Assembly: GCF_036898095.1 (NCBI RefSeq)
Contig: NC_090729.1
Location: forward strand, 70,284,613-70,348,612
DNA: 64,000 bases
Origin: Palaemon carinicauda
Taxonomy: Eukaryota; Arthropoda; Malacostraca; Decapoda; Palaemonidae
Direction: 5' to 3'
The position numbers and the translations under genes were made by a program. This document shows, one piece after another, positions 42,395 through 53,983 of this stretch (positions are counted from its first letter, which is position 1; each line of letters begins with the position of its first letter). The notes beneath the pieces were generated by a model, which worked only from the letters and a program-made list of their open reading frames with translations, was not told where the DNA came from and did not search any database.

Positions 42395-44487
42395 TATTGA
42401 TTCAACTGGAGATAGTACATCTCCTAGAATTATATAACTCGATACTTTTCTCCTGTGGAGATTTATGGGTAATCCCTCCTTTTCTCTGAGTGCCGCCGCA
42501 GGTGGCAACCGTATCTGATCTTGCCATAGAGTAGCTCACTCTGGCTTGCCTAGGCTAGGGTTTTCTGTCTCCCACCTCTGCCGGCGAGATCCTGGCTTTA
42601 GTTTTTGACAGAACCTCAATTCAGTCTTTCTACCGGTGGCAGAGCAGCAGGGTGAGTAGTCACTCCCCTGCTGGCCTACAGCTGCTGGCATAGGAGGCTA
42701 AGCCTCCCTAGGCCGCAACTGAAGTGGTAGTATGATGCTGCCACCTTCTCCCCTACAGTCTAGAAGACTAGTCCTGTGTTGGCAGATCCTAGGCTGAAGA
42801 ATAGTATTCTTCTGCCGCCTAGGATGTCGCCGATACTGAAACATTGTTTCTCTCTGGTGTGGAGGCGGCGGCAATTCTGCTGCCTTCTTCTACACTTGAT
42901 AGATTCGGCAGACCCTAGGCTGAAGAATAGTTATTCTTTTGCCGCCTAGGATGGCGCCGATACTTAAACATTGTTTCACTCTTGTGTGGAAGTGGTGGCA
43001 ATCCTGCCGCCTTCTTCTACACTTGATACAGGACCCTTTTCCCTTCCCCTCTCTGTCTGTCCTTTAGTGATGACTTAGCCATCGCAATCCTGTGGCCGTT
43101 GTCCTGCAATCTCACCGCTTGCCGGGTGGGTTGCGGGGCCGGCCGGGCTCCTACATAAGCAGCTGTTTAGTCACTCAGTCTTTCCTTTATGGACACAAGG
43201 ATCCGGGAAGGTTGTGCCGGCTCTGACGGCTGCCGGTGGGAGACCCTTCTGCTGGGGAAGGTTCTTCAGTACTCCCTTGGACTGCCATCCACAGTCCTGA
43301 AACCGGCAATACCTGCAACAATCTTGCGGCTGGATGGAAGCCTGATGATACATTCTCTCCTTCCATTTGAACCCTCTTTCTAGAGGAAGACAGTAAGATT
43401 ATATAATTATATCTTTATTTTGTGTAAACACATTTTAATAAGGCAGCCCTTCACTCCATGCTTTATTTCTCTCTGTCAGCTAGTGCCGCCAGGTACTAAC
43501 CCAGCCGGCAGCATGTAGGCTGGGCCGGTGCCACCAGGTACTAGCCCTGTCGGCAACATGCCGGCTGAACTACAGTATATGATTATACAGTAGCCAGTAT
43601 ATTTTCAGTATAGTATATACTGCAGATAGGAAACTATTGTATATATTATACAGTAGTTATTTTCCAACATATCTTGTGTGTCCTTGCACAGTGTTTTGCT
43701 GAGACCAATCCTATATTGAAAGAATAGAATTCCTTCAATACTCTGATTAGAAATCAGTTTACAATTTACCCCACAATATTAAATAATTTAGAAGTGTCAG
43801 TGGTAGTACACTTTTCTATCCCTAGAGGTTAGAACTCTTCTTTGAGTTTTCCCTGATCAGGAAACTCTTTAGTCTTAATATTGGAAGGGGAGGTCACAGC
43901 AATTGGCTGGGAGGGATACACAAGTATGTGTCTTTTCTAATTTCTAGTCCAGCCGGACTGTGCCGCCAGGTGCTAGCCATGCTGGGAACACACCAGCTGA
44001 ACTACAGTATATGATTATACAGTAGCCAGTAAATTTACAATATAGTATATACTGCAAACAGAAAACTATATTATTTATTATACAGTAGTTAATTTCCAAC
44101 ATACCTTGTGTACCCTTGTACAGTCTTTTGCTGAGACCAATCCTATATTGAAAGAATAGAATTCATTCAATACTCTGATTGGAAATCAGTTAATACCTAC
44201 CCCACAATATTAAATAATTAGAAGGGTCAATGGTAGTGTACACTTTTTCTATTCCTAGAGGTTAGAACCCTTATCTTTTGAGTTGCCTTGATAAAGGAAA
44301 CTCTATATCTTTAATATTGGGGGAGGTCACAGCAATTGGCTTGGAGGGATACACAAGTATGTGTCTTTCCCTATTTCTTTCTAGCTTACTATCCTAAGCT
44401 ATAATGATTAAAATATGAATAATTGCATATCTGTTTATCATGTGAGGTAAACAATTGTATACTCATTTTATTTTCCTTTCTTTACAG
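42395..44487 (+). other. A-4 leader, no gene
   Basis: Non-coding; CCGG-like motifs are dense around 43100-43560. GTATGT donors at 43924 and 44357, and a TTTACAG acceptor ending at 44487. Confidence 0.6.
43520..44390 (+). repeat. Tandem duplication, two copies, period 432 bp
   Basis: Copies start near 43520 and 43952. Shared landmarks: GAACTACAGTATATGATTAT, GAGACCAATCCTATATTGAA and GGGATACACAAGTATGTGTC. Each copy ends with the conserved gag splice donor. Confidence 0.9.
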
Positions 44488-45338
44488 GAGGAACCCCAGA
44501 TGAAATGCGATGTGACCTTCTGCAAACATAGGAGTAGGAACTTCTACGGTCACAAAGTGTGCAGGTCTCATGCCTCTTGCACCATCATTACCGAATCCCT
44601 GCAATATTGACACCCCCAAGTCTGCAATATCTGCCGGACTTTGGTGACCGAAGGTTTCAATGACCCCAAGTCAATGGAGTCGAGGGATTCAGCACGTAAA
44701 GAGCTGCGTAAATGGGTAAGAGGGTTCGAGAAGAACTCTCCGGGACCATACCTACCCAACGATAGGATGCGTAGTTTACTGTTCCCGAAAGCGGGTAGTG
44801 AAGTGCTTGTGCCCCAAGCACGACTTGGACCTCCCTGCGTCCAGATTGCCATCGAGACGGATGTCAGGGAGGTGTTGCAAAGTATGGACATCCACCAGGA
44901 GGTAAGGATGTCGGAAGTGTCCACGGACACTGAAAAGGAACTATTAAAGGATCATCCCGTGGAGGAGTCTACTCTACCTCTGGAAGAAGATGATGATGTC
45001 GAGTCGGAGTTCCTTCCGTCTGTGCTGGCATCGGAGCCATTACCCTCGACGTCTTCACCTTCTACCCCTCCATTGGACAACGTGAGCCAGGCACTGGCCC
45101 ATCTTACGGATTTAATGGAGAATATTCGCAAACGAAGCGAAGCAAGGGAAGCAAAATTCAAGAGAGAGTTCCGTGAAGCTCCACTTATCGCCTCTTGAGG
45201 GTCGTACAAGCGACCCAGAAGCCAAGACCTCCCGACCTGCTCCAAAACCAATCCCTGGAGGTATGCGGAGTTTATGCCGGTTTTGAACGGCAAACTCTAC
45301 ATCTCAGAGAAGATGGGTGTTGTCCCTTTAGACGACAT

Positions 45339-45593
45339 TGTGACGGTGCCGAGAGAGGGTTGTGAACTCAAAAGGCAGGAAGCAATCAACTGAGTTGTTT
45401 ATTAAGGAACACTCTCCTTTATATACAAAACCTCAAGGCAACAGGACATAACCTGTTCGAGAGACAGACAATGTTACAGAGCAAACCAGAGACATGATCA
45501 TTCAGGTTCTTTTTAGTGCGAGGGAAGAGCGCAGATACAAGCATAATATATACAAAATAATTATGTACAATTGTGTGACACACGGTTGGTACA
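45339..45593 (-). repeat. 3' LTR of the gypsy element
   Basis: Ends TGT...ACA on the minus strand. TATATAAA lies at 45425-45418 and AATAAA at 45403-45398 on that strand. Compared with the other LTR it has one extra A and one A/G change. Confidence 0.95.
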
Positions 45594-45615
45594 TGGCTCC
45601 CCCCCTAAAAATGAC
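45594..45615 (-). other. Polypurine tract of the gypsy element
   Basis: On the minus strand TTTTTAGGGGGGGAGCCA abuts the 3' LTR; this primes plus-strand DNA synthesis. Confidence 0.8.
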
Positions 45616-45627
45616 ATACTGTTCTTG

Positions 45628-47379
45628 TTAAATAGGGCGCCCTGATCTAGAAAGGCGAACTGTAGGCGGGTCATCTGGCAGAAGATAAGCAGGTTTTAGA
45701 CGATCAATGGAGACCCAGTCTTCTTTGCCCCGAATGTTTAGGAGGAATGCTTTCGGACTGCGTCGGATCACAAGGAAAGGGCCCGTGTAAGGGGGCGTTA
45801 GTGGTGGCTTGCTGGTGTCGTTGCGCAGGAAGACGTGCGTTGCAGTGTGCAAGTCCGTTGGTATCTGATGCTTCGCTGGGGGCTTGTAAGTCTGGCGGCA
45901 CGGAGTAAATTTTCCCACGACGGCAGGGACGACCAACGGGTCGCCATACACCATTTCAGCTGCCGAGACGTCGAGGGCATCTTTAGGAGTGGTCCTTAGT
46001 CCCAGGAGGACCCAGGGAAGCTGAGTAAACCAGTTGCAATCCTTGCAGCGGGACATCAAAGCTGCTTTGAGGGTGCGATGAAAATGTTCAACCATTCCAT
46101 TGGCAGCGGGGTTGTAAGCCGTTGTCTGATGTAGGGTGATGCCCAGGAGATTCGCTAATGACGTCCACAATTGAGAGGTGAAAGGGGTAACCCTGTCAGA
46201 AGTAATATGCTCAGGGATACCGAATCTTGAAATCCATCCAGAGAGTAAGGCAGATGTACATGAGGCGGACATTGCAGTTTCCATGGGAATGGTTTCAGGC
46301 CAACGAGTGGAGCGGTCGATGACGGTAAACAGGTAACGATGTCCTTGTGATGTGGGTAGGGGGCCTACATCGTCGACGTGAATGTGTGCGAAACGACGCT
46401 GAGGTTGAGGAAAGGTGCCCACTCCTGAATCCGTGTGTCGATGTACTTTGGAAGTTTGGCAAGAAGTACAGGCGCGGACCCAATCCTTAGCATCCTTAGA
46501 TATGCCGTGCCAAATGAACTTTGCCTTCAGCAGCTGTGCAGTAGAACGGCACGAGGGATGTGAAAGGCCGTGAATGAAATCAAACACCTGTCGGCGCATG
46601 GGAGCAGGAATCCAAGGTCGCGGTCTACCAGTACTGACGTCACAGAGGAGGGTGGTGTTGGAGTCTTCGAGGGGAAAGTCTTCCCAACGGAGGGACGTGC
46701 AGGATGTCCTACAAGCTTGATACTCTGGATCCTGTCGTTGGGCTTCAGCCAGGGCGTTGTAATCCAATCCCAGGTGAACGGCAGCCAACGTGTTTCTTGA
46801 CAGGGCATCGGCAATGGGATTCATTTTCCCAGGGACGTATTGGAGGGTGCAGTTGTATTCAGCCACGGCGGAGAGATGTCGGCGTTGACGGGCGGACCAG
46901 GCGTCAGACTGTCGAGTGAAGGCGTGCACCAGAGGCATGTGGTCTGTGCGAATGACGAAGGGCATACCTTCTAAGAAATGGTGAAAGTGATGGACAGCCA
47001 AGTGCACCGCCAGCAATTCTCGATCGAAGGTAGAATAACCCGATTCTGCCTTGGACAGTTTTCTGCTGAAGAAGGCCAATGGGCGGGGCGAGCCTTTGAC
47101 CACCTGCTCGAGTACTGCACCAATAGCGACGCCGCTGGCATCGGTGGAGAGAAGGAGAGGGGCTTGTGGGATAGGAAAAGTGAGAGCCGCAGCAGTTGAT
47201 AGGGCCTTCTTTGCATTGCAGATGGCTGCTTCTTGAAGGGGACCCCACTTCAGGTCCTTCGGCTTGCCCTTGAGGGAGGCGTAGAGGGGAGCAAGAGTGG
47301 CGGCAATGGCTGGCAGAAAACGGTGATAATAGTTGATCATGCCCAAGAATTCCTGCAGAGCTTTGACGGTCGAGGGCAC
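45628..47379 (-). CDS. pol: gypsy pol, 3' part: RT thumb, RNase H, integrase
   Basis: 583 codons, open. The order is RT thumb (LQEFLGMINYYHRFLP), RNase H (LLLSTDASGVAIGAVLEQ, RTDHMPLVHAF, NPIADALSR), the integrase zinc domain (HGLSHPS...C-x2-C in CTSCQTSK), and the integrase core with Asp in HVDDVGPLP, Asp in TSDRVTPF and Glu in NGMVEHFHR, followed by the C-terminal region ending in SRSGRPI. The D-D-E set is kept; His follows the Glu where Arg is usual. It is separated from the upstream pol part by a one-base frameshift near 47400, so it is not translated as one protein with RT unless the ribosome shifts frame. Confidence 0.92.
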   Translation of the reverse strand: MPSTVKALQEFLGMINYYHRFLPAIAATLAPLYASLKGKPKDLKWGPLQEAAICNAKKALSTAAALTFPIPQAPLLLSTDASGVAIGAVLEQVVKGSPRPLAFFSRKLSKAESGYSTFDRELLAVHLAVHHFHHFLEGMPFVIRTDHMPLVHAFTRQSDAWSARQRRHLSAVAEYNCTLQYVPGKMNPIADALSRNTLAAVHLGLDYNALAEAQRQDPEYQACRTSCTSLRWEDFPLEDSNTTLLCDVSTGRPRPWIPAPMRRQVFDFIHGLSHPSCRSTAQLLKAKFIWHGISKDAKDWVRACTSCQTSKVHRHTDSGVGTFPQPQRRFAHIHVDDVGPLPTSQGHRYLFTVIDRSTRWPETIPMETAMSASCTSALLSGWISRFGIPEHITSDRVTPFTSQLWTSLANLLGITLHQTTAYNPAANGMVEHFHRTLKAALMSRCKDCNWFTQLPWVLLGLRTTPKDALDVSAAEMVYGDPLVVPAVVGKFTPCRQTYKPPAKHQIPTDLHTATHVFLRNDTSKPPLTPPYTGPFLVIRRSPKAFLLNIRGKEDWVSIDRLKPAYLLPDDPPTVRLSRSGRPI

Positions 47380-47399
47380 GGGGAAGTTCTGAACGGCTG

Positions 47400-48656
47400 C
47401 TACCTTCTCAGGGAGGGGTTGACACCTTCAGGAGTGATGCGGTGCCCTAAGAACGACACTTCGTTGGCGCCAAAGGTACACTTGTCGTACCGGACTACAA
47501 GGCCGTTTTGTTGCAGGCGGTCGAGCACGATGCGCAGGTGACGGAGGTGTTCCTCTTTTGAGGAGGAGAATACAAGTATGCCGTCCACATAACATACACA
47601 GAAAGGGAGGTCCCCTAAGATGCCATCCATGAGACGTTGAAACGTGGCCCCAGCATTATGAAGGCCAAAACAGGAGTAATTGAAGATGTATGTACCAAAC
47701 GGAGTGGTGATGGCAGTCTTGGGGATGTCTTCTGGGTTCATAGGCACCTGATAATACCCCTTCAGGAGATCGAGCGTAGAGAAAACCTTTGCTTTGTGCA
47801 GGTAGGAGGTCACGTCGGCAATGTTTGGGAGGGGGTAGTGATCCAGTTCTGTTTGCATGTTCAGGCGCCTGTAATCCCCGCACGGACGGAGGGAGCCGTC
47901 TTTCTTCAGAACGATGTGTAAGGGTGACGACCATGGGCTGGAGGCCTTTTGGCAAAGGCCCATTTCCTCCATTTCGGCGAACGTCTGTTTGGCGGCTACC
48001 AATCGTTCCGGTGCCAGACGTCTGAATTTTGCGAAGACTGGGGGTCCCGTCGTCTTGATATGGTGATAAATACCGTGCTTGGCAGGAACCGTGGGCGTTT
48101 GGCGAAGTTCTCGACGGAAAACTTCCGGGTACGACGTGAGGAGGTGGGCGTAGGCATCCGTGGGTGCGCTAATGTGGAGAGCGAGGTTGGAGGGGGCGGG
48201 TTGAAGAGGTGTCGACAAGTACGAGTCTGCATTGACCAATCGTCGGTGGGCGACATCGACCAGAAGGTGGAAATGAGAGAGGAAATCCGCACCGAGGATT
48301 GGCATGGTGACGTCAGCAACGAGAAACTTCCAATTGAATTTACCGTTTCCGAACAATAATGTGAGGTTCTCGTAACTGTAGGTGGGTATCGCAGATCCGT
48401 TGGCAGCTACCAAGCGGACGTCGGCAGATGTAGACAGACTACGTCGTGTCTTGAAGAGTTTCCTTGGCAAAAGAGAACGACAAGCACCCGTGTCTACCAA
48501 AAATCGCACGCCCGTTCCTGCATCCTGTAATAAGAAAAGATTAGAAACACGGAAGGCCACCGCCACGAGCGATGGCCTACTAACACGTTTTTTGGCCACT
48601 GACAATCCTCGGCACATTTCTTCGCAGTTGCCCCGAATCTGAAGAGGTAGTAGCAA
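47400..48656 (-). pseudogene. pol: gypsy pol, 5' part: protease and RT with YVDG
   Basis: 418 codons. Protease at ~45-150 has FLVDTGACRSLLP and ILGADFL. RT has SPWSSPLHIVLKKDGS, RPCGDYRRLN, FSTLDLLKGYYQVP and TTPFGTYIF. The active site reads YVDG instead of YVDD: GGC at 47580-47582 replaces the second catalytic Asp, one A-to-G step away. The frame then ends early at NPSLRR because one C is missing in a C-rich run near 47420. Either lesion alone should abolish reverse transcription. It overlaps gag by 163 bases, the usual arrangement for a frameshifted pol. Confidence 0.88.
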
Positions 48657-49390
48657 AACTGCGGCGGATGGGAGGTAGTAAGTGGCTGTAGAAGTCGTTT
48701 GTTGGGGCGCGAGCGATTGGTGGGTGGTGGGCGGCTTTGTCTCTGCTTCGGCACGTCACGGTGTGGGCGTGTATGTCCTACGGCATTCATGTCAGCTTCA
48801 GTTGACGTTGAATAGGCATCCTCTTCGTCAGGGGTGGAGACGTTGATGGAGGTCTTGAAGTGGCTGTCCATAAGGGCGTCGGCTTTGGTCATCAAGTCCT
48901 TTATCGGTAAACTATCGACATCGGGTATGGCAGCGCGTATAGGTCCGGGTAAACGGCGTATCCAAAGGGCACGAAGTAGGTTCACCTCACGAGGAGAGCC
49001 GTCTGCGGCAGGTTGAAGGCGAGCGATACTGGTCATTTCCCTGAGGGCAAGCGAAGCCCTTTGGTCCCCCAACGGTTGTTGCGAGAGCTGAAAAAGCTTT
49101 GTTACATGGGCGACTGGCGACGGCGAGTACTGCTGCAGAAGGTATGTTTTGAGGGCGTCATACGCTATTGCCGTGTCTCCTTGTTCATAAAGCCAGTCGG
49201 ATATTTCCGGGAAGGTGTCCTCGGGTATCGCCGCGAGAACATAATCTGCTTTGTTGGTTGAGCGAGTCACGCCGTTGATGCGAAACTGGACTTCTGCACG
49301 CTGAAACCAAGCAAATGCCTCTCCGCTGCCGAACGGTGAAAGTTTCAATGGGGCGGCCGCAGCGCCAACTGCTGTAGTAGAGTCCGTCAT
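48494..49390 (-). CDS. gag: gypsy gag
   Basis: About 298 codons from the ATG at 49390 (MTDSTTAV); the open frame extends further upstream to 49510, but into the LTR. The capsid-like region has LSPFGSGEAFAWFQRAEVQF, LPGPIRAAIPD and a basic linker. A zinc-knuckle-like motif of the CsRn1 type reads CYYLFRFGATAKKC, where the His usual at the fourth position is Leu. The ORF is otherwise open. It packages element RNA by analogy with the family; loss of the zinc-binding His may weaken this. Confidence 0.82.
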   Translation of the reverse strand: MTDSTTAVGAAAAPLKLSPFGSGEAFAWFQRAEVQFRINGVTRSTNKADYVLAAIPEDTFPEISDWLYEQGDTAIAYDALKTYLLQQYSPSPVAHVTKLFQLSQQPLGDQRASLALREMTSIARLQPAADGSPREVNLLRALWIRRLPGPIRAAIPDVDSLPIKDLMTKADALMDSHFKTSINVSTPDEEDAYSTSTEADMNAVGHTRPHRDVPKQRQSRPPPTNRSRPNKRLLQPLTTSHPPQFCYYLFRFGATAKKCAEDCQWPKNVLVGHRSWRWPSVFLIFSYYRMQERACDFW

Positions 49391-49452
49391 AGTACCAACG
49401 ATGGAGGGGCGAGGGAGGTGGGGGTGGAAGGCAGTGGGAGCGAGTCGACTTC

Positions 49453-49464
49453 CGGGGTCACCAA
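49453..49464 (-). other. Primer binding site (tRNA-Trp type)
   Basis: Minus strand TGGTGACCCCG, 11 bases complementary to the 3' end of tRNA-Trp, one base from the 5' LTR. Confidence 0.75.
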
Positions 49465-49718
49465 TGTGACGGTGCCGAGAGAGGGTTGTGAACTCAAAGG
49501 CAGGAAGCAATCAACTGAGTTGTTTATTAAGGAACACTCTCCTTTATATACAAAACCTCAAGGCAACAGGACATAACCTGTTCGAGAGACAGACAATGTT
49601 ACAGAGCAAACCGGAGACATGATCATTCAGGTTCTTTTTAGTGCGAGGGAAGAGCGCAGATACAAGCATAATATATACAAAATAATTATGTACAATTGTG
49701 TGACACACGGTTGGTACA
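49465..49718 (-). repeat. 5' LTR of the gypsy element
   Basis: 254 bp, near-identical to 45339-45593; TATATAAA at 49550-49543 on the minus strand is the likely promoter. Confidence 0.95.
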
Positions 49719-50639
49719 ACATCCAGTTTTGGCCAAGCTTTAATGCTTACCCTGATTGCTTCATTCGACTGAAGCATGAACCAATGTCAAAAGAGGAGAC
49801 GGAACCGAAGGAGGTCATGGTTTTCGACCACGATAAGGCACAGGCTTACCTTTCTTGCTCCAGCTTCAATAGCTTTCCCCTTTACGTTGAAGGCATTTAA
49901 ATCTGTTGCCAAGGCAGTGGAGGCAGGCAAACCATGCCTTGCACGAGAGGAGTGCAGGCCTCTGTCGTTAACCTTGCCCATGCAGGAGAAGGAATGGAAG
50001 GAAGTCCACCTAACCTTCTCAGTAAGGAAACTAGACGCGGACATCGCTGGACGACAGTTTAGCAAGAATCTTCCTAAACTTTCTGACTTTCTCTTGTGCA
50101 AGGAACAAGAGACGAAGGAGAAACTTGTGGCCTCTTTATCCCTACAAAACTGCATAGAGATGTGTGCAGGCCAACGAAGTACCCCAGACATGCTCATGGT
50201 CCTGGCCAAAATGCATATGGCCACTCTAGTAATGGACCTGTATTCTTTCATGAAGGCTAGGAGAGCCTGTAGAGAGTTCGTGTTCCCTGCTGCAACAGTG
50301 AAACATGAACCCAAGAAGCTGATATCTTCTAACATCTGGGGTAAAGACCTCTTTCCGAACGAAGTAGTCACAGATTTAGTCGAGAAAGTCATCATGGAGA
50401 ATAGGAACCTTCTCCCGAAGTGGGGCATCTCTTCAGAGAGGAAGTCTTCCCCGGATGTGGAACCCCAACCTAAAAGGAAGACGAAGAAGTCTGGACTTTC
50501 CTCTCGACCTGCTCAACAACATCCCACAGTTACTATGACCGCCGTGCCCCAAGTAGGCGGTCGAGGAGGTAAACCTTCCGTTCAATCGAAGCAAGGAGAC
50601 GCTTCCAGTAGGAGGGAGGCTCCAACAATTTCAGGATCG

Positions 50640-52170
50640 TTGGACTTTCTATCCTTGAGCCCATGACCTAATCAAGATTGGACTAGAATGGAAACGGAAC
50701 AAGTCTCCACCATCATTTCCTCAATTCTTCCAACACTACAACCCCGTATTAGAAGAATATACCCTATAGCTCTTGAGCATACAGGTTATAAGGAAAGCAA
50801 AGTCCATCAAATTCCAGGGAAGGCTGTTTTGTGTTCCCAAGAAGGACTCAGAAAAATTCAGTCATTCTGGACTTGTTGCCACTCAACAAGTTCATAAAAA
50901 ACAGCAAGTTCAGGATGTTAATCCTTCAACACATAAGGACCCTGTTACAAAAAGGGGCTTTCACAGTCTCGATAGACCTGACAAATGCATATTGGCACCT
51001 TTTAGTCAGTCGCCCCCTCTCCTCCTACCCAGGATTCAAGTTACAGAAGATAAAGTATGTTCTAAGAGCAGCATCCGAAATGGCTTGTCTGCAAGCATCC
51101 AAAGAAGTAACCCAGTTTCTGGAACATCTGGGATGTAAAATCAACTTCAAGAAGTCTCGACTTTTTCCAGCTCAAGGGTTTCAATGGCTGGAAAACCATT
51201 GGAACCTGAGGTCACATCGTCTCTCCATTCCCTCAGGAAAGAGGAGGGAGATCACAGGGTCTGTCAAGAGACTACTGTAATCCGACAGGATTTCAAGACG
51301 CCAACAGGAAAGAGTACTGGGCTCTCTCCAGTTCGCAGCAGTAACAGACCCAGTGCTAAGAGCACAGCTGAAAGATGCGTCAGGAGTCTGGAGAAGATAC
51401 GCATCAAACGCTCGTAACCCATGGTCGAAGGCCAAGAGCCTAATGAGGACCGAGCCCTTGCAACCACCTCTGCCGTCGATGACCATCCACATGGATGCCT
51501 CGATGGAAGAATGGGGAGTTCACTCCCATCAAAGGAAAGTCCAAGGGACTCGGTCATCTCTGTTCAAGGCCTTTCTCATTAACATTTTGGAAGCCATGGC
51601 AGTCTTCTTGACGTTGGGAAAACTCTCCCCTCGCAGATCAGTCCTCATCAGGCTGATCTTGGACAGCAAAGGGATAGTGAGATGTTTGAACCGACAAGGC
51701 TCGAGAACGTCCCATATAATCCATGTGACATTAGCCATCCTTTGTCTAGAGAGATGGCACCTATCAGCAGTTCATTTACAAAGGATGATCTGCAATGTGA
51801 CGGCTAATGCTCTATTCAGGCTGAAGCCAATAGAGTCAGAATGGTCCACAGACGCAGACTCATTCTCTTCCATCTTGGAACAGGTCCCGGAACTGCAGAT
51901 CGACCTCTTCGTGATGAGCAACATCAAGAAACTACCTCAATATGTAGCCCCATACAAGGACCCTCTAGAGGAGATATTGGATGCCATGTGCCTAGTTTGG
52001 AACGAATGGACCTGGAATTTCCTGTTCCTTCCATCCAATCTCCTGCTGAAGGTCCTCAACAAGCTGAGATCCTTCCAGGGAACGGCAGCTCTAGAGTCCC
52101 CCAAGTGGCCCAAGAGCAACTGGTTCCCTCTAATGATAAAACTGAGGCTGAGGCTGAAGCTGGTCCTTGT
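50640..52170 (+). pseudogene. RT/RNase H/methylase-like gene of A-4, active site deleted
   Basis: RT lead-in and early palm are readable in pieces (VILDLLPLNKFIKN; VSIDLTNAYWH). At about 51070 the copy jumps from VLRA to ASEMACLQAS, losing the segment that in A-1 holds MPFGLNVAP and YLDD. RNase H (IHMDASMEEWGVHS; NVTANALFRLKP) and the methylase-like tail (DLFVMSNIK, LPSNLLLKVL, PKWPKSNWFP) follow in one frame at 51353-52267. It cannot encode an active polymerase. Confidence 0.82.
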
Positions 52171-53229
52171 ACCGAACCCAGCACTATCTCTACAGGTTCA
52201 GAAGTCAACTGTCTTCGCTTCATCACAGAGAACCCAAAACCTTCATTTCATGATTTTCTCGCCCTAGCGGTTAAGAAAAGATTTTGGATCTCAAAAGGCA
52301 GCATAGACTTCTTAGAAGAATACAAGTCTAAGTCAACTAGAAGATAATATGAATCGTCTTGGAAAAAGTGGGTTGCTTTTGTTAAAGCAAAAGGACCCAA
52401 AGAAATTTCAATAGACTTCTGTCTGTCCTTCTTTATCCACCTTCATAAACAAGGTCTGGCAGCCAACACGATAACTACGTGCAAGTCAGCCCTGACTAGA
52501 CCTCTTCTATACGCCTTTCAAGTGGACCTGACGAACAAAATCTTTAACAAGATCCCAAAGGCATGGGCTAGACTTAGGCCTGCAGCTCCTCCGAAACCCA
52601 TTTCATGGCCTTTGAACAAGGTCCTACATTATGCTTCATCTGTGAACAATGAAGATTGTTCTCTCAAGGATCTAACCCAGAAGGTTATTTTCCTGTTCGC
52701 TATAGCCTCAGGGGCTAGAGTTAGTGAAATAGTAGCCCTATCAAGAAATGAGGGCCACATTCAGTTCACAGAAGTGGGAGAACTGAATCTCTTTCCTGAT
52801 CCAGCCTTTCTCGCCAAGAACGAGCTACCCACTAAGAGATGGGGTCCCTGGAGAATCTGCCCTCTGAAGGAAGATGTCTCTCTATGTCCAGTAGAGTGCC
52901 TAAAGGTCTATCTTCGTAGAACTTTAGACTTTGGGGGAGGACAGCTCTTCAAAGGAGAAACTTCAGGATCAAACTTATCCCTAAATCAACTGAGGGCGAA
53001 GCTCACCTACTTCATTCGCAGAGCGGATCCTGACAGTACAACCGCAGGTCATGATCCGAGAAAAATTGCTTCATCACTGAACTTTTTTCAGTATATGGAC
53101 TTTGAGTGCCTTCACTCATATACTGGATGGAAATCATCCAGAGTGTTCTACAAACACTACGCAAAGCAAGTCCACGAACTGAAGCATTATGTGGTGCCGG
53201 CAGGTAGTGTATTAAAACCTGTCGTCTAG
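51841..53229 (+). pseudogene. Tyrosine recombinase of A-4, one stop
   Basis: The core starts near KKRFWISKGSIDF (~52270) and meets a TAA at 52345-52347 in the N-terminal DNA-binding region (TRR-stop-YESSWKKW). Downstream the frame is open to 53229, with SGARVSEI, HDPRKIA, TGWKSSRV and the nucleophile in YKHYAKQ. All catalytic residues are present after the stop. Confidence 0.85.
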
Positions 53230-53983
53230 TGCTGCAATGAACAGTTAATTGATTGGGACTATCAATTAGGGTGAAAAGGTGTTGACACTTCCAGTGCGAT
53301 ACCTTTTAAGTAAGTGTCACCATGGTGAAACTAAGACTGTTCAAAATCTCAGGTGTGGAATTATACAGATAACACTTGTGCCGTGTGTACATAGCACAGT
53401 GTTGATAGTATACAACATTTACAGAAATTATATAGGGAAAATTTATCATTCATCATTTCTTCCCTTTCAGGGAGAAAAACATTTTCTGTATACGTTGTAC
53501 GTATAATTCCCTTAATACGTTACACTCATTATTCCATTTGGTCATTTATTCGAAATAAATGTCTATTAGAGTGTAATTGCGTCCTATTTCGCCATGCAAT
53601 TAGCACATTAAATATGCCGGAGTTCTCTTACTTATTTATTTAAGTAAACCTCGTATTATTGTATGCTTACAAACAATGGATATAGTTGACACTTAGTTTT
53701 TCCGACAATATATACAAACCGTGAGACCTTTTGTATATCTAGTGGATACTTATGTTTGTTCATACAATATATGCAAACCTTGAGACCCCTTTTCTACTGT
53801 CTAGTATGACTCTTCCCTGCAGGGGGCAGGAAGCACTAACATTGTCTATGATTAGTGGTAATGACGGATAACGGTAACGTCATTTGTTTCAATGGTCCGG
53901 ATGACCATGGAAAAAATTGTCCCAAGGTTAAGGCAACGATGAAAATCCACAGATACAGTACTTTCTAGTAATTCTCTGGTAAA
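53230..53983 (+). other. A-4 3' region, no gene
   Basis: Untranslated AT-rich sequence, diverged from A-1 and A-3 but with short shared blocks such as CAGGGGGCAGGAAGC. Confidence 0.6.

Larger units (their letters stand above)
45339..49718 (-). mobile_element. CsRn1-like Ty3/gypsy retrotransposon
   Basis: 4380 bp on the minus strand with two LTRs of 255 and 254 bp differing at two positions, flanked by a perfect 4-bp duplication ACAT (45335-45338, 49719-49722). The primer site matches tRNA-Trp (TGGTGACCCCG), as in the CsRn1 clade. Gene order is gag, protease, RT, RNase H, integrase. The LTR similarity implies a recent insertion, yet pol carries an RT active-site change and a frameshift. Confidence 0.93.
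44488..50664 (+). pseudogene. gag of A-4, split by gypsy insertion
   Basis: The left part (44488-45338) starts EEPQMKCDVTFC after the acceptor and keeps the Cys/His domain (GH-x3-C-x2-H-x2-C, VC-x2-C), with a TGA at 44608-44610 where other copies have Trp. A further TGA at 45196-45198 ends the acidic linker. The frame is cut at 45338 inside MGVVPLDDI and resumes at 49719 with the blocks IQFWPSFNAYPDCF and ISSNIWGKDLFP, after an ~80-bp deletion near 49850. The basic tail is only partly recognisable. Confidence 0.8.
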
